Assembly (NCBI GenBank): GCA_964019165.1
Contig: OZ025276.1
Coordinates: 15,837,813-15,901,812 of the forward strand
Direction: 5' to 3'
Length of the DNA stretch: 64,000 bases
Source of the DNA: Mastigias papua
Taxonomy: Eukaryota; Cnidaria; Scyphozoa; Rhizostomeae; Mastigiidae
The notes beneath the pieces were generated by a model that worked only from the letters and a program-made list of their open reading frames with translations, was not told the DNA's origin and ran no database searches. The position numbers were made by a program, and so were the translations under genes. Position 1 is the first letter of the stretch, and each line of letters starts with the position of its first letter. Shown here piece after piece: positions 12,152 to 31,970 of this stretch.

Positions 12152-13289
12152 TACACTACTATCATTCAGTGAGCGCAGTGACTATCTATACCATGAGGTA
12201 AGCGGTATTCAAACCATACAAAAACAAAAGCGCCAAAGTCATCAATTGCAGTAGTTCTAATTTTTCAAAATTTGAAGCCAAATTAATATAATAAATTTAC
12301 GCTCAGCAATATTTCATATTAATACTGGGATATATTTGATATAGTATATATTTGCTATGCATTATGTTATATACTTTTACTGTTTACTACATGCATCACA
12401 TCAATATAAACACAGATTGAAAACAACTTTCAGATTTCAAAGATCTGAAAGGAGTTTCCCCAAAACTTGTAAACTTTCCTAAACCTTCCTATTTTGCCAT
12501 AAGGGATATAACTCATGCGTTACTACGTCATTGGGCTACATCGTGACTATTAATACCATGTTAAAACAAATATTCAAATTCATTACTTGGCAGCATATGA
12601 CTGAATATCCCTGAAGATCATGCAGGATGAAACTTTCACTAAAATATTCTGTGCATTTCCCATAATACTTTGTGCCCATGTCTACTTTGTCTTTCCTTAA
12701 CTCATCCAAATCAATCACAAGCTATTTTAAATCCATTCAAATGCCCAATAAATGTCCAGCTACAAACTATGACGTTGAAAAATAAAACTTGCAAATATAA
12801 CATCAAAGAGATTGCGCACTAGTCTTACTATTGAGCCTATGAACTCAAATGTCTCTACAACATACACTGGAAAGTACCAAACAACAATGCATATAAGTAT
12901 GAGGTGAGACTTGAGGTATCTGTTATGGATAAAACGGCCTCCTAATCTGATCAGAATTCCATTCCAGTTGAATCTAAAAGGAATATTATTATACTGTTTA
13001 TATAAATGTACGTAATTAATCTGCATTCTGTAGCAGAGCCATAGACGTAATCAAGGCATTAATATGATATAGAATCAATTGGGGTTTTATGTCAACAAAC
13101 TCTAGAAACTCTTGTCAATTAGCTCCCAACTCAAAGCTAGACACGTTTAGGATCAGCGTGAAATAAGCTCAGACTTCAGAGGTTGTAAGAACACATTTGC
13201 TACATAGGGTCAAGCTTCAACATCAACCCAGATCGTAAAACACCACCGCAAATCTGTTTAAGGGCCTAACACTGCAAATCATTTGATTA
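12152..13289. other. No gene seen
   Basis: AT-rich intergenic DNA. The minus-strand frames at 12536-12718 and 12760-13026 have no recognisable motifs and no exon signals that I can support. Confidence 0.35.
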
Positions 13290-14138
13290 TAAGGACCACG
13301 ACGATCCACATTAGACTCTAAAGCAATGAACAGTTCAGTGTGTGATTTAAATCTTCATTGATCGATTAGCCATGCTAAGATGAAACCAAGTTAATACTAG
13401 TTAGACAAACAAATAGCCATGTTTAAGACGAATCTGAATTAAGTTACATAAATCCTAGGACGTTTCGAGATTACCTGTTCCATCTTCAAGTAATAAAGTA
13501 GAGCGAGAGGGAGATGAATAGCCAAATAAATTCAATAAGGAGATAGGCAAATGGATCAAAATAATCCATGTCCGCCATGTCACTTCACTTGATAATTTTC
13601 GTATTATAGGGAAAGCTAGTAATGAATTTGACTTACTTATACAGGAGAGTGAGTTTGCTCATTCTTAGGGATCGCCCCATGCTTAATCAACAGAATTCTT
13701 CTGTACCATTAGTTATTTTCTAATCCCCTTGGACATCTTGTTTACCAACTTATAGGCTTTACCTATATCAGGCATTTTCCGCTGCTTACTTGAAGGTATC
13801 ATTATTTCCGATTTCCTTTCATACTTGTTTAATAAAGCATGGATCATTTTGATTCATTAGCCTATCTCCTTATTTAGGTATTTTCTGCTCCCCTTAACTT
13901 TATTTGGCTATTCATCTCCCTTTCGTTTTACTTTAATAGCTGATGATGGAACTGGTAGTCTCTAAACGTCCCAGGATAAAGTTTAACTAGATTCGGACTC
14001 GTCCTAAACATGACTATTGGTTTGTCTAACTAGTATTAACTTGGTTTCGTTTCAACATGGCTAGTCGACCATTGAAGATCTAAATTACACACTTGACTGT
14101 TCACTACTTTTTGAGTCTAATTCCTTGTGGTCTTTAAA
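13290..14138. repeat. Fold-back element with about 285-bp diverged arms
   Basis: The left arm 13290-13572 and right arm 13848-14138 are inverted copies of one another with scattered mismatches. Shared blocks include ccaagttaatactagttag, gggagatgaatagccaaat and atccatg. The 275-bp centre is unique. The arms are diverged enough to be old. It could be a fold-back transposon or two inverted copies of one interspersed repeat. Confidence 0.75.
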
Positions 14139-15115
14139 AATCAAAATTTTAATCAAGCTGCACTTTCCTTCGAGCGTATCATTCCTTCGAACCAAAACCC
14201 GAGTGCGAGTATACGATTGCGAAACATGGTTACTATAATGTGGAAAAAACATGATTTTATCAAAGACATTATCTAAATTTTGTATCTCTATTTAATCTAT
14301 GATATAATCTGTATCCTGTCTTATTACGTTTAAATATTAAAAAGCATAAATACTCTAGGTTAAAGGTTTCCTTTCTCTTATCCCACTGGTTCCTATGATA
14401 TGACTTTGGTTCTCATTGCTATCTATTAAATTGCTTACAATCCTTAGCACTCGCAATTGTTATCGTAAATTTCAAGAATTCTCTAAATGGTTTGATTTTT
14501 CAGAAAGAGTTAGCGTTGCTTTCAGAGATAAAATGGGGGTAATGATCTGACTGAGGCATTCAGCAATGTACATGTCATCACCCAAGTATCCATATCTCTT
14601 GTTAAAATCGACTTTAACGTACACTGAGGCAAGAATATGAAAAAATGAATTGTGAGGGTAATATTCCACAAACAATAACTTCTAAAGTATTCCTCCATAT
14701 AGATATGGCTTTCTGATACATACCAAACCAATAGAAGGTCTAGCATACAAAATGAGTCACTCTACAAGGGTTGTACTTCTAAGGGATATCACTGGGGTGC
14801 AGCCCAACTTGGTAAAGTCATAAGAGGTTTTGAGGCTACAGCACCTTTTGGCTTTCAAGCTGGTCAGAAACTTTTAGTTTTTACTTTGCTGAAGATTTGC
14901 AGATTCATTGTAATACTGTGTCCCAACGACTGCAAAATTGAATTGCAAATTCAGTAGAATTCAGTAAAATATCAGTGAGAAATCGAGAAATGAACTGGAT
15001 TAATTTTAAGCTATTCAAAGGGCCATTGTCTCATATTTTCCAAACAAAGAATTCGACTACGAGCAACAAGCATGAAGTGAAAATATCATAATTAACACAC
15101 CTTTTTCACACCATG
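14139..15115. other. Downstream flank and probable 3' UTR of gene A
   Basis: AT-rich, without recognisable proteins. Because gene A reads leftwards and stops at 15116, its 3' UTR should lie in the upper part of this stretch. I did not see a convincing polyadenylation signal. Confidence 0.35.
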
Positions 15116-23016
<7,901 letters not shown>

Positions 23017-23130
23017 TTTGGTTAGATATTGCGTTATAGCACCTATAGCACTCAGTGGCCACTGAACCAAGAAGCATAGTAAGGTGGTTCAACTGTAACC
23101 ATTAGGAACCAATAATACGAGCCACCTTAT

Positions 23131-23635
23131 TCAATTTCAATTTTCAATTTCATTTTTCTATCAAAAGCCTTATTACAATGGTTTATTGTATATGTCAAGC
23201 AGCTAATGACAGACATTATAAACAGAACATAAAGAAGACAACACAAAAAGTTACTATATTATACATCTAAATATAAATCTAAATCTTAAAGTCGATATCT
23301 GTGCAACCCGTTCCGATTTCGCGATTTGTATTAGATCATGAAAGTTGTTTTTTCATTTTTTTACCGAGTAGCTATTTTTCAAGCATTGATTTATAAACTG
23401 ATAAACATTTTCATCACAAATTTGAGTACTTCCCAATAAGTAGATAAATTCTGCTTTATCGTTTAAGCGATTAAAAGTTTTGTTATATTCCGATATTTTT
23501 GAAAATAGTTTTTCTCTTTCATCTATGTTTAGTTTACAGCTCATGAGACAATGTATTTCATCTTCCACCTCCCCACACGTTATACAAATCCTTTCATATA
23601 GTTCAAAGCATGAGGTGCTAATATGCACACTGCAA
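23131..23635 (-). mobile_element. 5'-truncated LINE 3' end
   Basis: The minus frame 23628-23353 ends a LINE ORF: CITCGEVEDEIHCLMSC is the Cys-x2-Cys...His-x4-Cys motif found at the C terminus of many CR1-like reverse-transcriptase proteins, followed by EKLFSKISEYNKTF. The 3' UTR ends in a simple-repeat tail at 23131-23165 (blocks of ttcaattt on plus), typical of CR1/Rex-like 3' ends. The 5' end is lost. Confidence 0.8.
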
Positions 23636-23692
23636 TAACCAGGCTCGGTGTCGGTTGGGGGCTGGGGGCTGGGGGCTGTAGTACTCCTACTT

Positions 23693-23930
23693 TTTGCCAG
23701 CCAGTGGTTTTTCTAGCCGTTATCAAGCAACTTATTGTTTGTAGTCTCCACTTTTCAATTTTGCAAAGTAATTTTTCACTTGTTTTGCTGGCGTTGTTAG
23801 TTGTTAGTTCTTAGTGTTGTGCTGTATCTTAGTTGTAGAGTTTTGTGTATGAATTGTATTTAGGATTGATTGATAATAAATGAAACTTGAAACTTGAAAC
23901 TTTTTATTTGGCAGCGCCGTGCCTGCAAAC
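23693..23930 (+). repeat. Dispersed repeat family 2, copy 2, split by an insertion
   Basis: The flanks (gccagccagtggtttttcta and, after the insert, gcagcgccgtgcctgc) match the uninterrupted copy at 11146-11262. The insert, about 23748-23900, ends aataaatgaaacttgaaact plus repeats, a LINE- or SINE-like 3' tail. Confidence 0.6.
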
Positions 23931-24580
23931 AAGTGTACACTTACAGAAGGGTAAACGCACAAGGCTGATTGCGGCGGAACGCGAATTATTGACTTCTGTA
24001 GCACGTCCTGCTTTCCTACCATCTAAATACAAGATAGGTCCTCTTCCAAACTTAATACAACAATAAAGTCTATTTGAATTATTTCATAAAAAGTCTTCAG
24101 TACTGAATGCATCTTTTCCTAAAGCAATGACATTGTTATCAAAGTTTACTAAAATTTTTTTTTAAATGCTCTTTGTTTCACTCTCTCAAGTGACTTCTTT
24201 ACTTCGCTTAGGACTTGATCTGAGGGCTTGTATCTGTAGCACGGTCCTGCCCTTTTCAACATCAGCTGAGTGAAGTAGAAAACATAATAGAAAAAAGCAT
24301 CACTAAACCAAAAAATGAGGGACAGCTGGCCTAATTAGGGCATGCGTGCGGGAATGCGGGTTTGACAAGAAAATGCGTGCAAATCCTGTGAGATGCGGAG
24401 CACTTGACAGGCCTGCACTAAATAGCCACATCAAAACATGTTTCGACCGTTCAGTCCTCGGTAAGGTGATGCCACCTTGTATATGACGGAAAACCGCAGG
24501 GGACTTCTCAATAAACTGGTTTGCAATCTTGAACACGATCACGCTACACGAACACTAGGAGCGGATCCAGGCTCAAATCT
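23931..24580. other. Transposon debris, no gene
   Basis: At about 24435-24465 the minus strand carries gaggactgaacggtcgaaac, which resembles the stem II and GAAAC part of PLE hammerhead motifs, but the CUGANGA part is altered. The minus frame 24303-24542 is otherwise not recognised. A gagcggatccagg end-like box lies near 24558. Confidence 0.3.
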
Positions 24581-24585
24581 GACTA

Positions 24586-24625
24586 CTCTACAGGGGCGTC
24601 GAAACGATTTTGAAAGTGGGGGGGC
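24586..24625. mobile_element. hAT-like terminal fragment
   Basis: The phrase caggggcgtcgaa followed by a G-run also occurs at 25822, at the left end of the hAT element. A second end was not found. Confidence 0.4.
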
Positions 24626-25820
24626 CTAATTAATCGGATTCTCCAGGGTTGCGGATAAGCTCGGAATTCTGCTTTTTTGTGTTGGCTAGAGCATCAAATT
24701 TTAAAGTTTTCGAAATATGAACACGTAGGACATGGTCTTTTGTGGTACCTTGTTCTAAAAAAATATGTTAAATGATAAAAGTTCAACATCTTATTTCATT
24801 ACATCTTCACGATATAACTTCTACAAAGTAGCATGCTTTATAACAAAGGATTCTAGTATTTTAATATTAGTTAGATGCTTTTACCATATGCATGATGTGA
24901 AAGCATTCAATTAAATGCGTTCAGTGACATTTAAAGTACCGAAAGCAAGGTTGCATTCATAAATGCACCTTTTCCTACAAACATACCAATTACTCCAACG
25001 CATCAAATCTGCCTAAACCAGACCTATGCTGCCGCTGTGGTAACAAAAATGGAACGATTCCGTTGTAAATTAATGCTTTCAGAAAATACTTGCACAAAAG
25101 CTCTATCTGAAATATAGTTACAAATCAGATTTGGTAAAAGTTCCAAAATCGTTGTATCTCACACTATTCAACGATACAAAATCATTGGCAACGCTGATCA
25201 CATCCAAACCATCTACCAAATCTTTGTGTGTGTGCAGGAAAGATAAGACATTGAACCTTAATGAGATTTTAGTAATACAATTTGATCATTGGAGGTGCGA
25301 AGATAAGGAACCTTTGGAACAAGGCCTTGAGCTAGGTTCCTTATAAAAAGGTCCTTTAATACAAGACTCAAGCTCCATATGGTCTTAAACTCTTTCTGCA
25401 TTTGAGTATTTTTAGGGAGCATTCATCGAAAAAGTAGAAATATTGGACTAAAACTTTTTGTGTTACGTAACAGAAATAGTTTGACGCTCCAACCAATTAT
25501 ATTTCTCACAGTAGTTTGTCACAAAATTGGCACATACCTACCCACCACCCTTCCGTTACGTACTTTTTGAATGACCCCTTATATTCCACGCTTCACGTTC
25601 GCCGCTTGTGCTTTACTCTTCAGTGCCTAAATGCCGAGGAGCTGGATTAGTGGTGGCGATGGATTTATAGACTCGCGTGGATACAGGAATTATTCTTGTT
25701 TCAGCAACATTACACATCAAATCTTCCAAACTTAATTACCGAGGGTCTTAATAAGAGTGGGGGGTTGGAAAAATTTTCAAATACTAATTAGCGGAAGGGG
25801 CGGCAATTAGGCACAGTAGA
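24626..25820. other. No gene seen
   Basis: AT-rich intergenic DNA with no recognisable frames; 25131-25346 is an open frame without motifs. Confidence 0.35.
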
Positions 25821-25821
25821 G

Positions 25822-27345
25822 CAGGGGCGTCGAACACGGGGGGGGCCGGGGGGCACTGGCCCCCACTTTTTAGCAGTGGAGCATAAAGGGAAAAAGCATA
25901 AAAAATATTGAAACAATAAACTGATTCCTTTTTCACAAGATAGGATTCGGTCCTTACTTTCGTGTTGTCCCAGCAAGTCTGACATTTGATATGGACCATT
26001 AATTAGAAGTCCCTCTTTGTCTGAACGGGAGCATGAGGACAGCGAAGAAAACTTGTTCAAACCAGAAAGCCTCTCAAAAATTATCTAAAACTCATTGGAC
26101 CGTTCGTGCTGATTGCTTTCGGCGAATCATTGATAACTATGCTTCTCTCTATAAACTTTGGCTGTCATGTCATTACTGTCGCTGGAAACGGATATCAAAT
26201 CCAGAGTGATTGGATGCAAATCTCAAATGGAACAATTTGAATTTTACTTCGCTCTACAGCTAAGCCACAAGCTATACGCCTTGACTGACAATTTGTCAAA
26301 ACTCTTCAATCGCACAAAATGTCAGCTTTTATCAGGGAAAAGAAATGCTGAATTAACCAAGAAAACAATTGAAACCATGCGCAACGATGAAAGTTTTGTT
26401 TTGTTTTGTTTTATGAAACAACGGTTAGAAAGGCTGAAAAGCATGATTTTATCCAGGAGCCAAACTTGTTTCGAAAGCCGCGTAAAGAACCAAATTATTC
26501 AATACTTCAGTACCTGGATGGAAACGCATCAGGTATGGCAAATTGCACACAGGCTACAGCTCAAGACCACTTTCAGAGAATCTACTTTGAAGCCATTGAT
26601 TGCATGATTTTGGCTCTGAGTGAAAGATTTAGTAAGCCTTGCATTGATGCGTTTGCTAATATGGAAATATTGTTACTAAAATCTATTGCTGGAGAGGAGA
26701 TCAATGATGAATTAGCCTGGATGCATTCAAGGTATACTGATGATGTAGACATAAGTGCTTTGAAGACTGAGCTTCTAGTTTTAAACAGATTTTCAAGGAA
26801 AAAGTCAACCACTTCGATGACATCTTAAAAGCTATGGAAGAAACAACATCAGACACCAGGTTGTTGTTTCCAAATGTTATGATTGTAATTCAACTGGTGC
26901 CCATAAACCCCGCCATAAGTGCTACCCCAGAAAGATCATTTTCTGTCACAAGAAGAATCAAAACCAGGCTGCGATCAAGCATGACACCGTTAACAGTTCC
27001 CTAATTTTAATTCCACATTTACTGCCATAAAAATGGCACAAATGCAAGCAAAAGATTGAAATTCTGAATTTTTCCTTTTATTTGGCTAAAAGTATAATGT
27101 AAGACCAATGAAACATGAAACAAATTACTCAAGTATAATAAACAATCTGCGTGGGTTATGACTGCAAATGAATGGAACCGGCTTCTCGATTGTTTGCTCG
27201 ATTGTTCCTAATTCTCGAAGCACGTCGCCGCCAAATAAGGATTAGGAAGCTACATATAGAAAGTGGGAAGCTATAAACAATAAAATTGCTTAAAGAATCG
27301 CTGGGTGGCACCAGTTGGGGGACTGAAGTTCTCCCAGCTCCCCTG
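25822..27345 (+). pseudogene. Broken hAT transposase (ZMYM/DUF4371 type)
   Basis: The plus strand encodes, in pieces, a hAT-superfamily transposase that cuts and pastes DNA. A WTVRAD segment lies near 26096; then frame 26158-26406 has KSRVIGCKSQMEQFEFYFAL; frame 26406-26800 has EPNYSILQYLDGNASG and EALDC-like YFEAIDCMILALSERF; and a third frame at 26806-27000 has NPAISATPERSFSVTRRIKT and LRSSMT, the C-terminal hAT dimerisation motif. At least three frameshifts break it: one near 26150-26190, one in a GTTTT repeat at 26395-26415 that looks like slippage, and one near 26795. The left end caggggcgtcg at 25822 and a ctcccctg near 27337-27344 may be the termini; no 8-bp target duplication was confirmed. 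The coding start is missing, so the copy is dead. Confidence 0.8.
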
Positions 27346-27357
27346 TGACACCGTGAC

Positions 27358-28050
27358 CAGGGACGGACCCAGGAGAAAATCTGAGTGTAGCTTGTCATAA
27401 AGAGGGTGTGGCCAAAATCTGACTGGGCGTGGTCATTAACTTTAAACCTTATATCTAATTGAAGAAAAACAAATCTTTGCACCCATGCCCAAAGTTCGAG
27501 ATACATAGGGGACCCCTTTCTTGCCAAGGTCTATTTTATGAAATACTGCAATTTGATGTGGTATAAAAGATCATTGACATTCCTGATGGAGAAATGATCT
27601 TTAACATATTTTATATTATAAAAGTCCCCAAAATCCTGCCATACAAATACATATTTATCCCTGGTCCTGAATAGACATCTAGTTTGCCCCAAGAGTACAT
27701 TGAAAAGCATTGCAGAACTCAAACTGTCGTTTAAATCATAGGCCATAACTCATCACTTTAGAAAATCATGTCGTTAACAAATTAGAGTTCCTCAGGGAAG
27801 GCATGCATGATATATGAAAACTTGTACCTGGCCTGTTGTTTATATTACAGAGTCTTCAAGTTAGAAATATGTGAAATTGATATCTGCTTTGTCCAAACTG
27901 ATGCCTTCCTGCTACTTTCCATGCTCTCTTTCACGTGGGGCTCAACACGCTATTAAGCAATGTTGTCACAGTATTTCGTTGAAGTTAAGAGTACGGCGCT
28001 TTTATCGATAGCACAGAATATTATGTGCCGACTTGGAGATGAACGGAAGT
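27358..28050 (+). repeat. Dispersed repeat family 3, copy 1
   Basis: Matches 61073-61815 over its whole length with scattered substitutions and a roughly 35-base gap near 27940. Shared blocks include gagggtgtgg, tggtcattaactt, gaagaaaaacaaa, aaaatcctgccatat and atgtgccgacttggagatga. It starts cagggacggacccagg, like hAT-type MITE ends (cagaggcggatccagg in copy 2). No intact protein is seen. Confidence 0.8.
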
Positions 28051-28124
28051 GGCAAGAAAGGAAGTGGCCAGAGCGGAAGTGGCCAGAGCGGAAGTGGCCA
28101 GAGCGGAAGTGGCCAGAGCGGAAC
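28045..28124. repeat. 15-bp minisatellite
   Basis: ggaagtggccagagc repeats five times at 28045, 28060, 28075, 28090 and 28105, then breaks off. It grows from the last bases of dispersed repeat family 3, whose second copy has a single ggaagt there. Confidence 0.92.
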
Positions 28125-28159
28125 TGCTGTCGCATTCCTCTTGCTCGAGTTTGAAGGCA

Positions 28160-28390
28160 ATCCCGTCAGATTCGAGTACTAGTGGAACTTCATGAGCATT
28201 GGATGATGCCTACTATTCAAAAATCCAATTGTACTCCAGCCAAAATTGAGCACTAGTGTCAATCAAGTTTTCAAAGCCCACCTGTGTTGCTGCCAGACTT
28301 CAGCACTAGTGCCAATCATGTTTTCAAAATCCACAAGTGCTCTCGTCAGATTTGAGCAATAGTGTCAATCATGTATTCAAACATGGTGAT
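28160..28390. repeat. Degenerate tandem repeat, about 55 bp unit
   Basis: Four related units share gagcactagtgtcaatcatg followed by ttttcaaaat-cca. They differ enough that the array is old. Confidence 0.65.
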
Positions 28391-28689
28391 GGTTTTGATG
28401 ATTAAAATCAAGGTATTTTACGGACCCACTAGTCCTCACTAGTGCTCGAACGAATGGGCAGAGCTTCTTGCGGAATGTGAAGTCCATTCCGTCGAACGTA
28501 CTTAAGTATTGCATCACCTAATAGACTAGGAGACTGCCACGAAGAAAATCAAGAAATCTAACTAATGCTCAAGCTACAATAACACTAGTCTGCGTCAGCT
28601 CCTGCGCAGTGACTGTTGTTTGGCTATTGCCACTGCTATCAATTGAAAGTATACACATAACACAAATACTGCACATTTTGGCCTAAGGT

Positions 28690-28830
28690 GGCGAATTGTT
28701 TCAGACCTTTAAACAAAGGTTTAAATGTGCTATCAGAACAAATACAATAAAAAGTGAAGGAATTTTTTACTTTGTATTTTCCCATCTATCTTATGATGGG
28801 CTCAAAGGGAATTGCAGGTAGTCCTTTACG
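28690..28830 (+). repeat. Dispersed repeat family 1, copy 2
   Basis: Plus-strand copy of 10885-10726. Shared blocks are gct-tcagaacaaata and atgatgggctcaaa. Confidence 0.6.
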
Positions 28831-30344
28831 GATCATTATAGCATACAAACTCACTTTTACATATAAAAATGCTTTACGAATTAAGCCCATAGAGGCGAAA
28901 CTGTACTGCAAAACCCTAGGAAACTATGCTGCTAGGAGTGCCCCTTCATTTCGAAGGTTGATTGACTGTATGATATAGTACCTTAGGCATATCTCTCTTG
29001 GGTTGCTATATCCATAAAGTACCCATTTTATCGCCCTCACTTTTGATTGGCAATGGTACGTAGAAATGGCCTAATCTTCGGTCACTCGCTACAAGGTAAT
29101 CATGTGAACTGAGTTCAAGCCATATTTACACTTGAATCGTTGTGTAAACACTTCCTGTTAACATAAGTCACTCCCATGCAGTTCTATCGCTGGAAAATAT
29201 TCTTTTCCGCTGCGCAAATGAGTTATTTCCGTTTCCGCAACTGAGTTAGTTCAGAAAACGATATTCAACTGAGGCAAGCCACTGATCAGTGAAGCAAACC
29301 AATACTAGCTTCCATGTACACTCTCTCGCAGATTGTAGTGTTATCCAATGAAAATACAAATGCAGACAATAAACAATGAACGATGACCAATGAAGTGGAA
29401 GTAAAATACATTTGTATTCGACAGCAACCGGAAGGCTCCTCCGTGTATGCGCACAGGGCCTTTCGTACTAACTATAAGTACTCCTGGAAAACTTTAAATG
29501 TTGGGTGGTTATTCACAAAGTTTTTTAAAATATTGATATCGGAAATTTTGATCAAGTTATGTGCCTCAGGTGACACAGCTTGAACCCGTCCCTGAACACA
29601 ATTCCATTCACTTTTGTTGCCGCAACATTGCGTCATTCTTGTGTGGTCTTGTTACTGACTTGCAAAACTGTGTTATGTGCAATTCATGTTTGTCTTTGCA
29701 AAGTTTCCAAAGAGCTAATTATCCTCCTTGCTAAAGATGTTAAATGCTGTTATAGATTTATTTTTGTAAATAGTTGGTTTAAATTAGTATCTTTTAGTAT
29801 TATTGTACTTGGAAACAGTAAATAAGGAGCATATAAAAAATGAAATTAAAGCATACTATTTTGCATATAATTTCATTTTCTTTAGATAATCACTCTGAAA
29901 TGCAAAGATATCTATTGAAAATTAACCATAGGAAGTGCATTTCCTGACTATCAAGCAAACCAAATATGTCAAAATCATCTTACCTCGCAGCTACCTATGG
30001 CGCGGTTTACAGCGACACACTCCATGCAAATCACACGATCACTTTCATTACAGTCTTACAGAGGTCTTTTCAATCATAGATTTCAGACATGCTTTATGGA
30101 CAGCATGCAACATTACCTTTTCTATATCAATCTTCTAAACGTGAAGAAAATAGAAACTATTCACCAATCCTACGGTTGGCTCTGCTTGCCCCCCGCCCGT
30201 ATTTTCCAGGCTAGAATTGCCTCTGAACTGAACAGAAAATGCATATGCAAAAGTCTACAGAAACGTAAACGTAATGCTTCAAGAATTCAATAAAGATTTT
30301 TTAAGGTCAGGCTATGATTAAGCAAGAAAGTTCAAGTTTTCCCT
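28831..30344. other. No gene seen
   Basis: Several open frames without motifs (29383-29583, 29580-29825, 29997-30293). Nothing that I can support as an exon. Confidence 0.35.
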
Positions 30345-30925
30345 CAGAGGGCACGTTTCATTTTTTTCATTTCAATTCATTTTAATTCCTTTAAGGAGGG
30401 TTGCCCTTCAGCCAGAGCTGATTTACAAGGGGCCCTCCACTTAGAAACTATAATACAATGAATATCTTAAATCTAAAATCTAAAACACAGTTAAAGGAAA
30501 AGCTAAAAATCTAATTACATAGATGAAACCTAATATAGGAAAGGAAAAAAGAAAACTATGAAAAATTTAAATAAGCTTTTTGAAAACAGCCAGAGAAGAT
30601 GCCTGCTTAGTTTTGGCAGGAAGGTCATTCCACATTTTAGTTTCTCTATAAGAAAAACATCTCTGCCTATTACATGATATTTTCTTGGGCAATTTCAAAT
30701 CTGTTGAGCTCGTTGAGTTTTTTGTAAAGAGATCACAGAGGTATGGTGGAGCCATTTCATGCATGGACTTATAGATCATTGTTTTCGATTCTTCAGCTAT
30801 AAGCTGATCAATGGTTTTCCATTCCAATTGCTTCCCCCCTGCTCTCCTGAATGAAAGGCAGAAGGGGGCCTTTGCCCCATCTCCGTTGTCCCTGTCTCGT
30901 CGCACTGGTGTTAGATGTCTGAGGA
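30345..30925 (-). mobile_element. 5'-truncated LINE 3' end
   Basis: The minus frame 30905-30567 reads LEWKTIDQLIAEESKTMIYK, APPYLCDLF, RCFSYRETKMWNDLPAKTK, the conserved C-terminal region after the reverse transcriptase of CR1-like LINEs. The 3' UTR ends at about 30350 with a tail of aattgaaatgaaa-type repeats. Truncated at the 5' end, as is usual for LINE insertions. Confidence 0.85.
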
Positions 30926-31013
30926 GTGTGCTGTAATGACTTGAGTATGTATGTGAATGTATGAATGCTCAACAGCAACTTTCAGTAGTGACTAGAAAGT
31001 TTGAAGAGGACTA

Positions 31014-31290
31014 CAATACTCGCCAAAAGTCCTGGGACATTTTGCACTTTATGTATTCTGCAACGAACTTTCATCCCCCTCTCCCCTTGAAACAATGTTG
31101 GTTTTCTGGAGAAGTACCTGCGATAATGGGAAAATTTCGCGTGCACGCCAACTTCAAGTGTCCTACAAGCGAACCAACATTGTTCTAGGGGGAAGGGGGG
31201 TGCATGTTTGTAGCAACTATGACAATATCTAGAGGAAAGTGGCTTTTATCTGTTTATTCTAAGTGTCCCAAGGACTTTTGGCGACTATTG
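31014..31290. mobile_element. Mariner/Tc1-type MITE
   Basis: 277 bp flanked by TA on each side (31012-31013 and 31291-31292). The terminal inverted repeat is caatactcgccaaaagtcc at the left and the inverse of ggacttttggcgactattg at the right. A second, inner inverted repeat pairs caatgttggtt near 31096 with aaccaacattg near 31171, each beside a C- or G-rich run. TA duplication and a cgccaaaagtc terminus are typical of Tc1/mariner MITEs. Confidence 0.85.
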
Positions 31291-31292
31291 TA

Positions 31293-31427
31293 GATGTATA
31301 ATGTTCCTCAAAGAAGTATCTACCTATTGCCAATGGTAGGGTGGAAGTCAATACAATTATAAGTGGTAACATCTTGACACATATAAAGGATTATTTCCTT
31401 CAATTTTTGATTATCACATATCCAGAC
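31293..31427 (+). mobile_element. LINE 1: endonuclease end, left of BEL insertion
   Basis: Translates to IISGNILTHIKDYFLQFLII, matching the end of an APE-type LINE endonuclease (usual form SDHLPQF). The same LINE continues after the BEL/Pao element at 38012. Confidence 0.6.
31423..31427 (+). repeat. Target-site duplication (left)
   Basis: cagac directly before the left LTR, repeated at 38012-38016. Five bases is the usual length for BEL/Pao. Confidence 0.9.
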
Positions 31428-31881
31428 TGTGCGTAACTGTCACTCAGCCCTTAATCTGTGTACTATTTACTTTGTCAGTTGGTGTTGTTTGTTTTTTTTT
31501 GTGTTGTAACAATGTTGGCGACGAAACGTGGCGATTCAGTTAGTTGGTTTTTCATGAGGATGAAGGAGCATGTTGTTTTCCACGTCAGTCAAAACGAATC
31601 AGTGAAGTGAAAGACTTGAAAGCTACTCTCCACGACAAGGAAGGAATATTGTCAAGACTAAACATCTGCAGGTGAAAACTTTCTTATTTATCTCTTTTAA
31701 TCAAGACGGGAAGAAACCAAAGGCAAGACGAGCAATATAATTGAACCGAACTCTACTATCGAGATGCGACTATTCACCATATGATCTTATCGCTGGCTGT
31801 GTTGTAGTTAATTGTTGTTTAGTATATTTCTTTCATATATATAATTGTCTCTGAATATATACAGTCCTCATTTACTTTACA
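31428..31881 (+). repeat. BEL/Pao left LTR
   Basis: Starts tgtgcgtaac and ends tttactttaca (TG...CA ends). Directly after it, tggtcatacacctacgcc could be the primer-binding site since it begins with TGG, complementary to tRNA CCA; the tRNA is not identified. Confidence 0.95.
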
Positions 31882-31970
31882 TGGTCATACACCTACGCCG
31901 GATTGTTTCTCTTTATTCTCATACAGTTTTGTGTCTTTATTTTTGCGAGTAAAGTTATTCATTTCCCGTT

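Noticed and set aside
24303..24542. 79-codon minus-strand frame and a hammerhead-like gaggactgaacggtcgaaac
   Set aside because: The CUGANGA box is replaced by cttaccga and stem I cannot be closed; the frame has no known domain.
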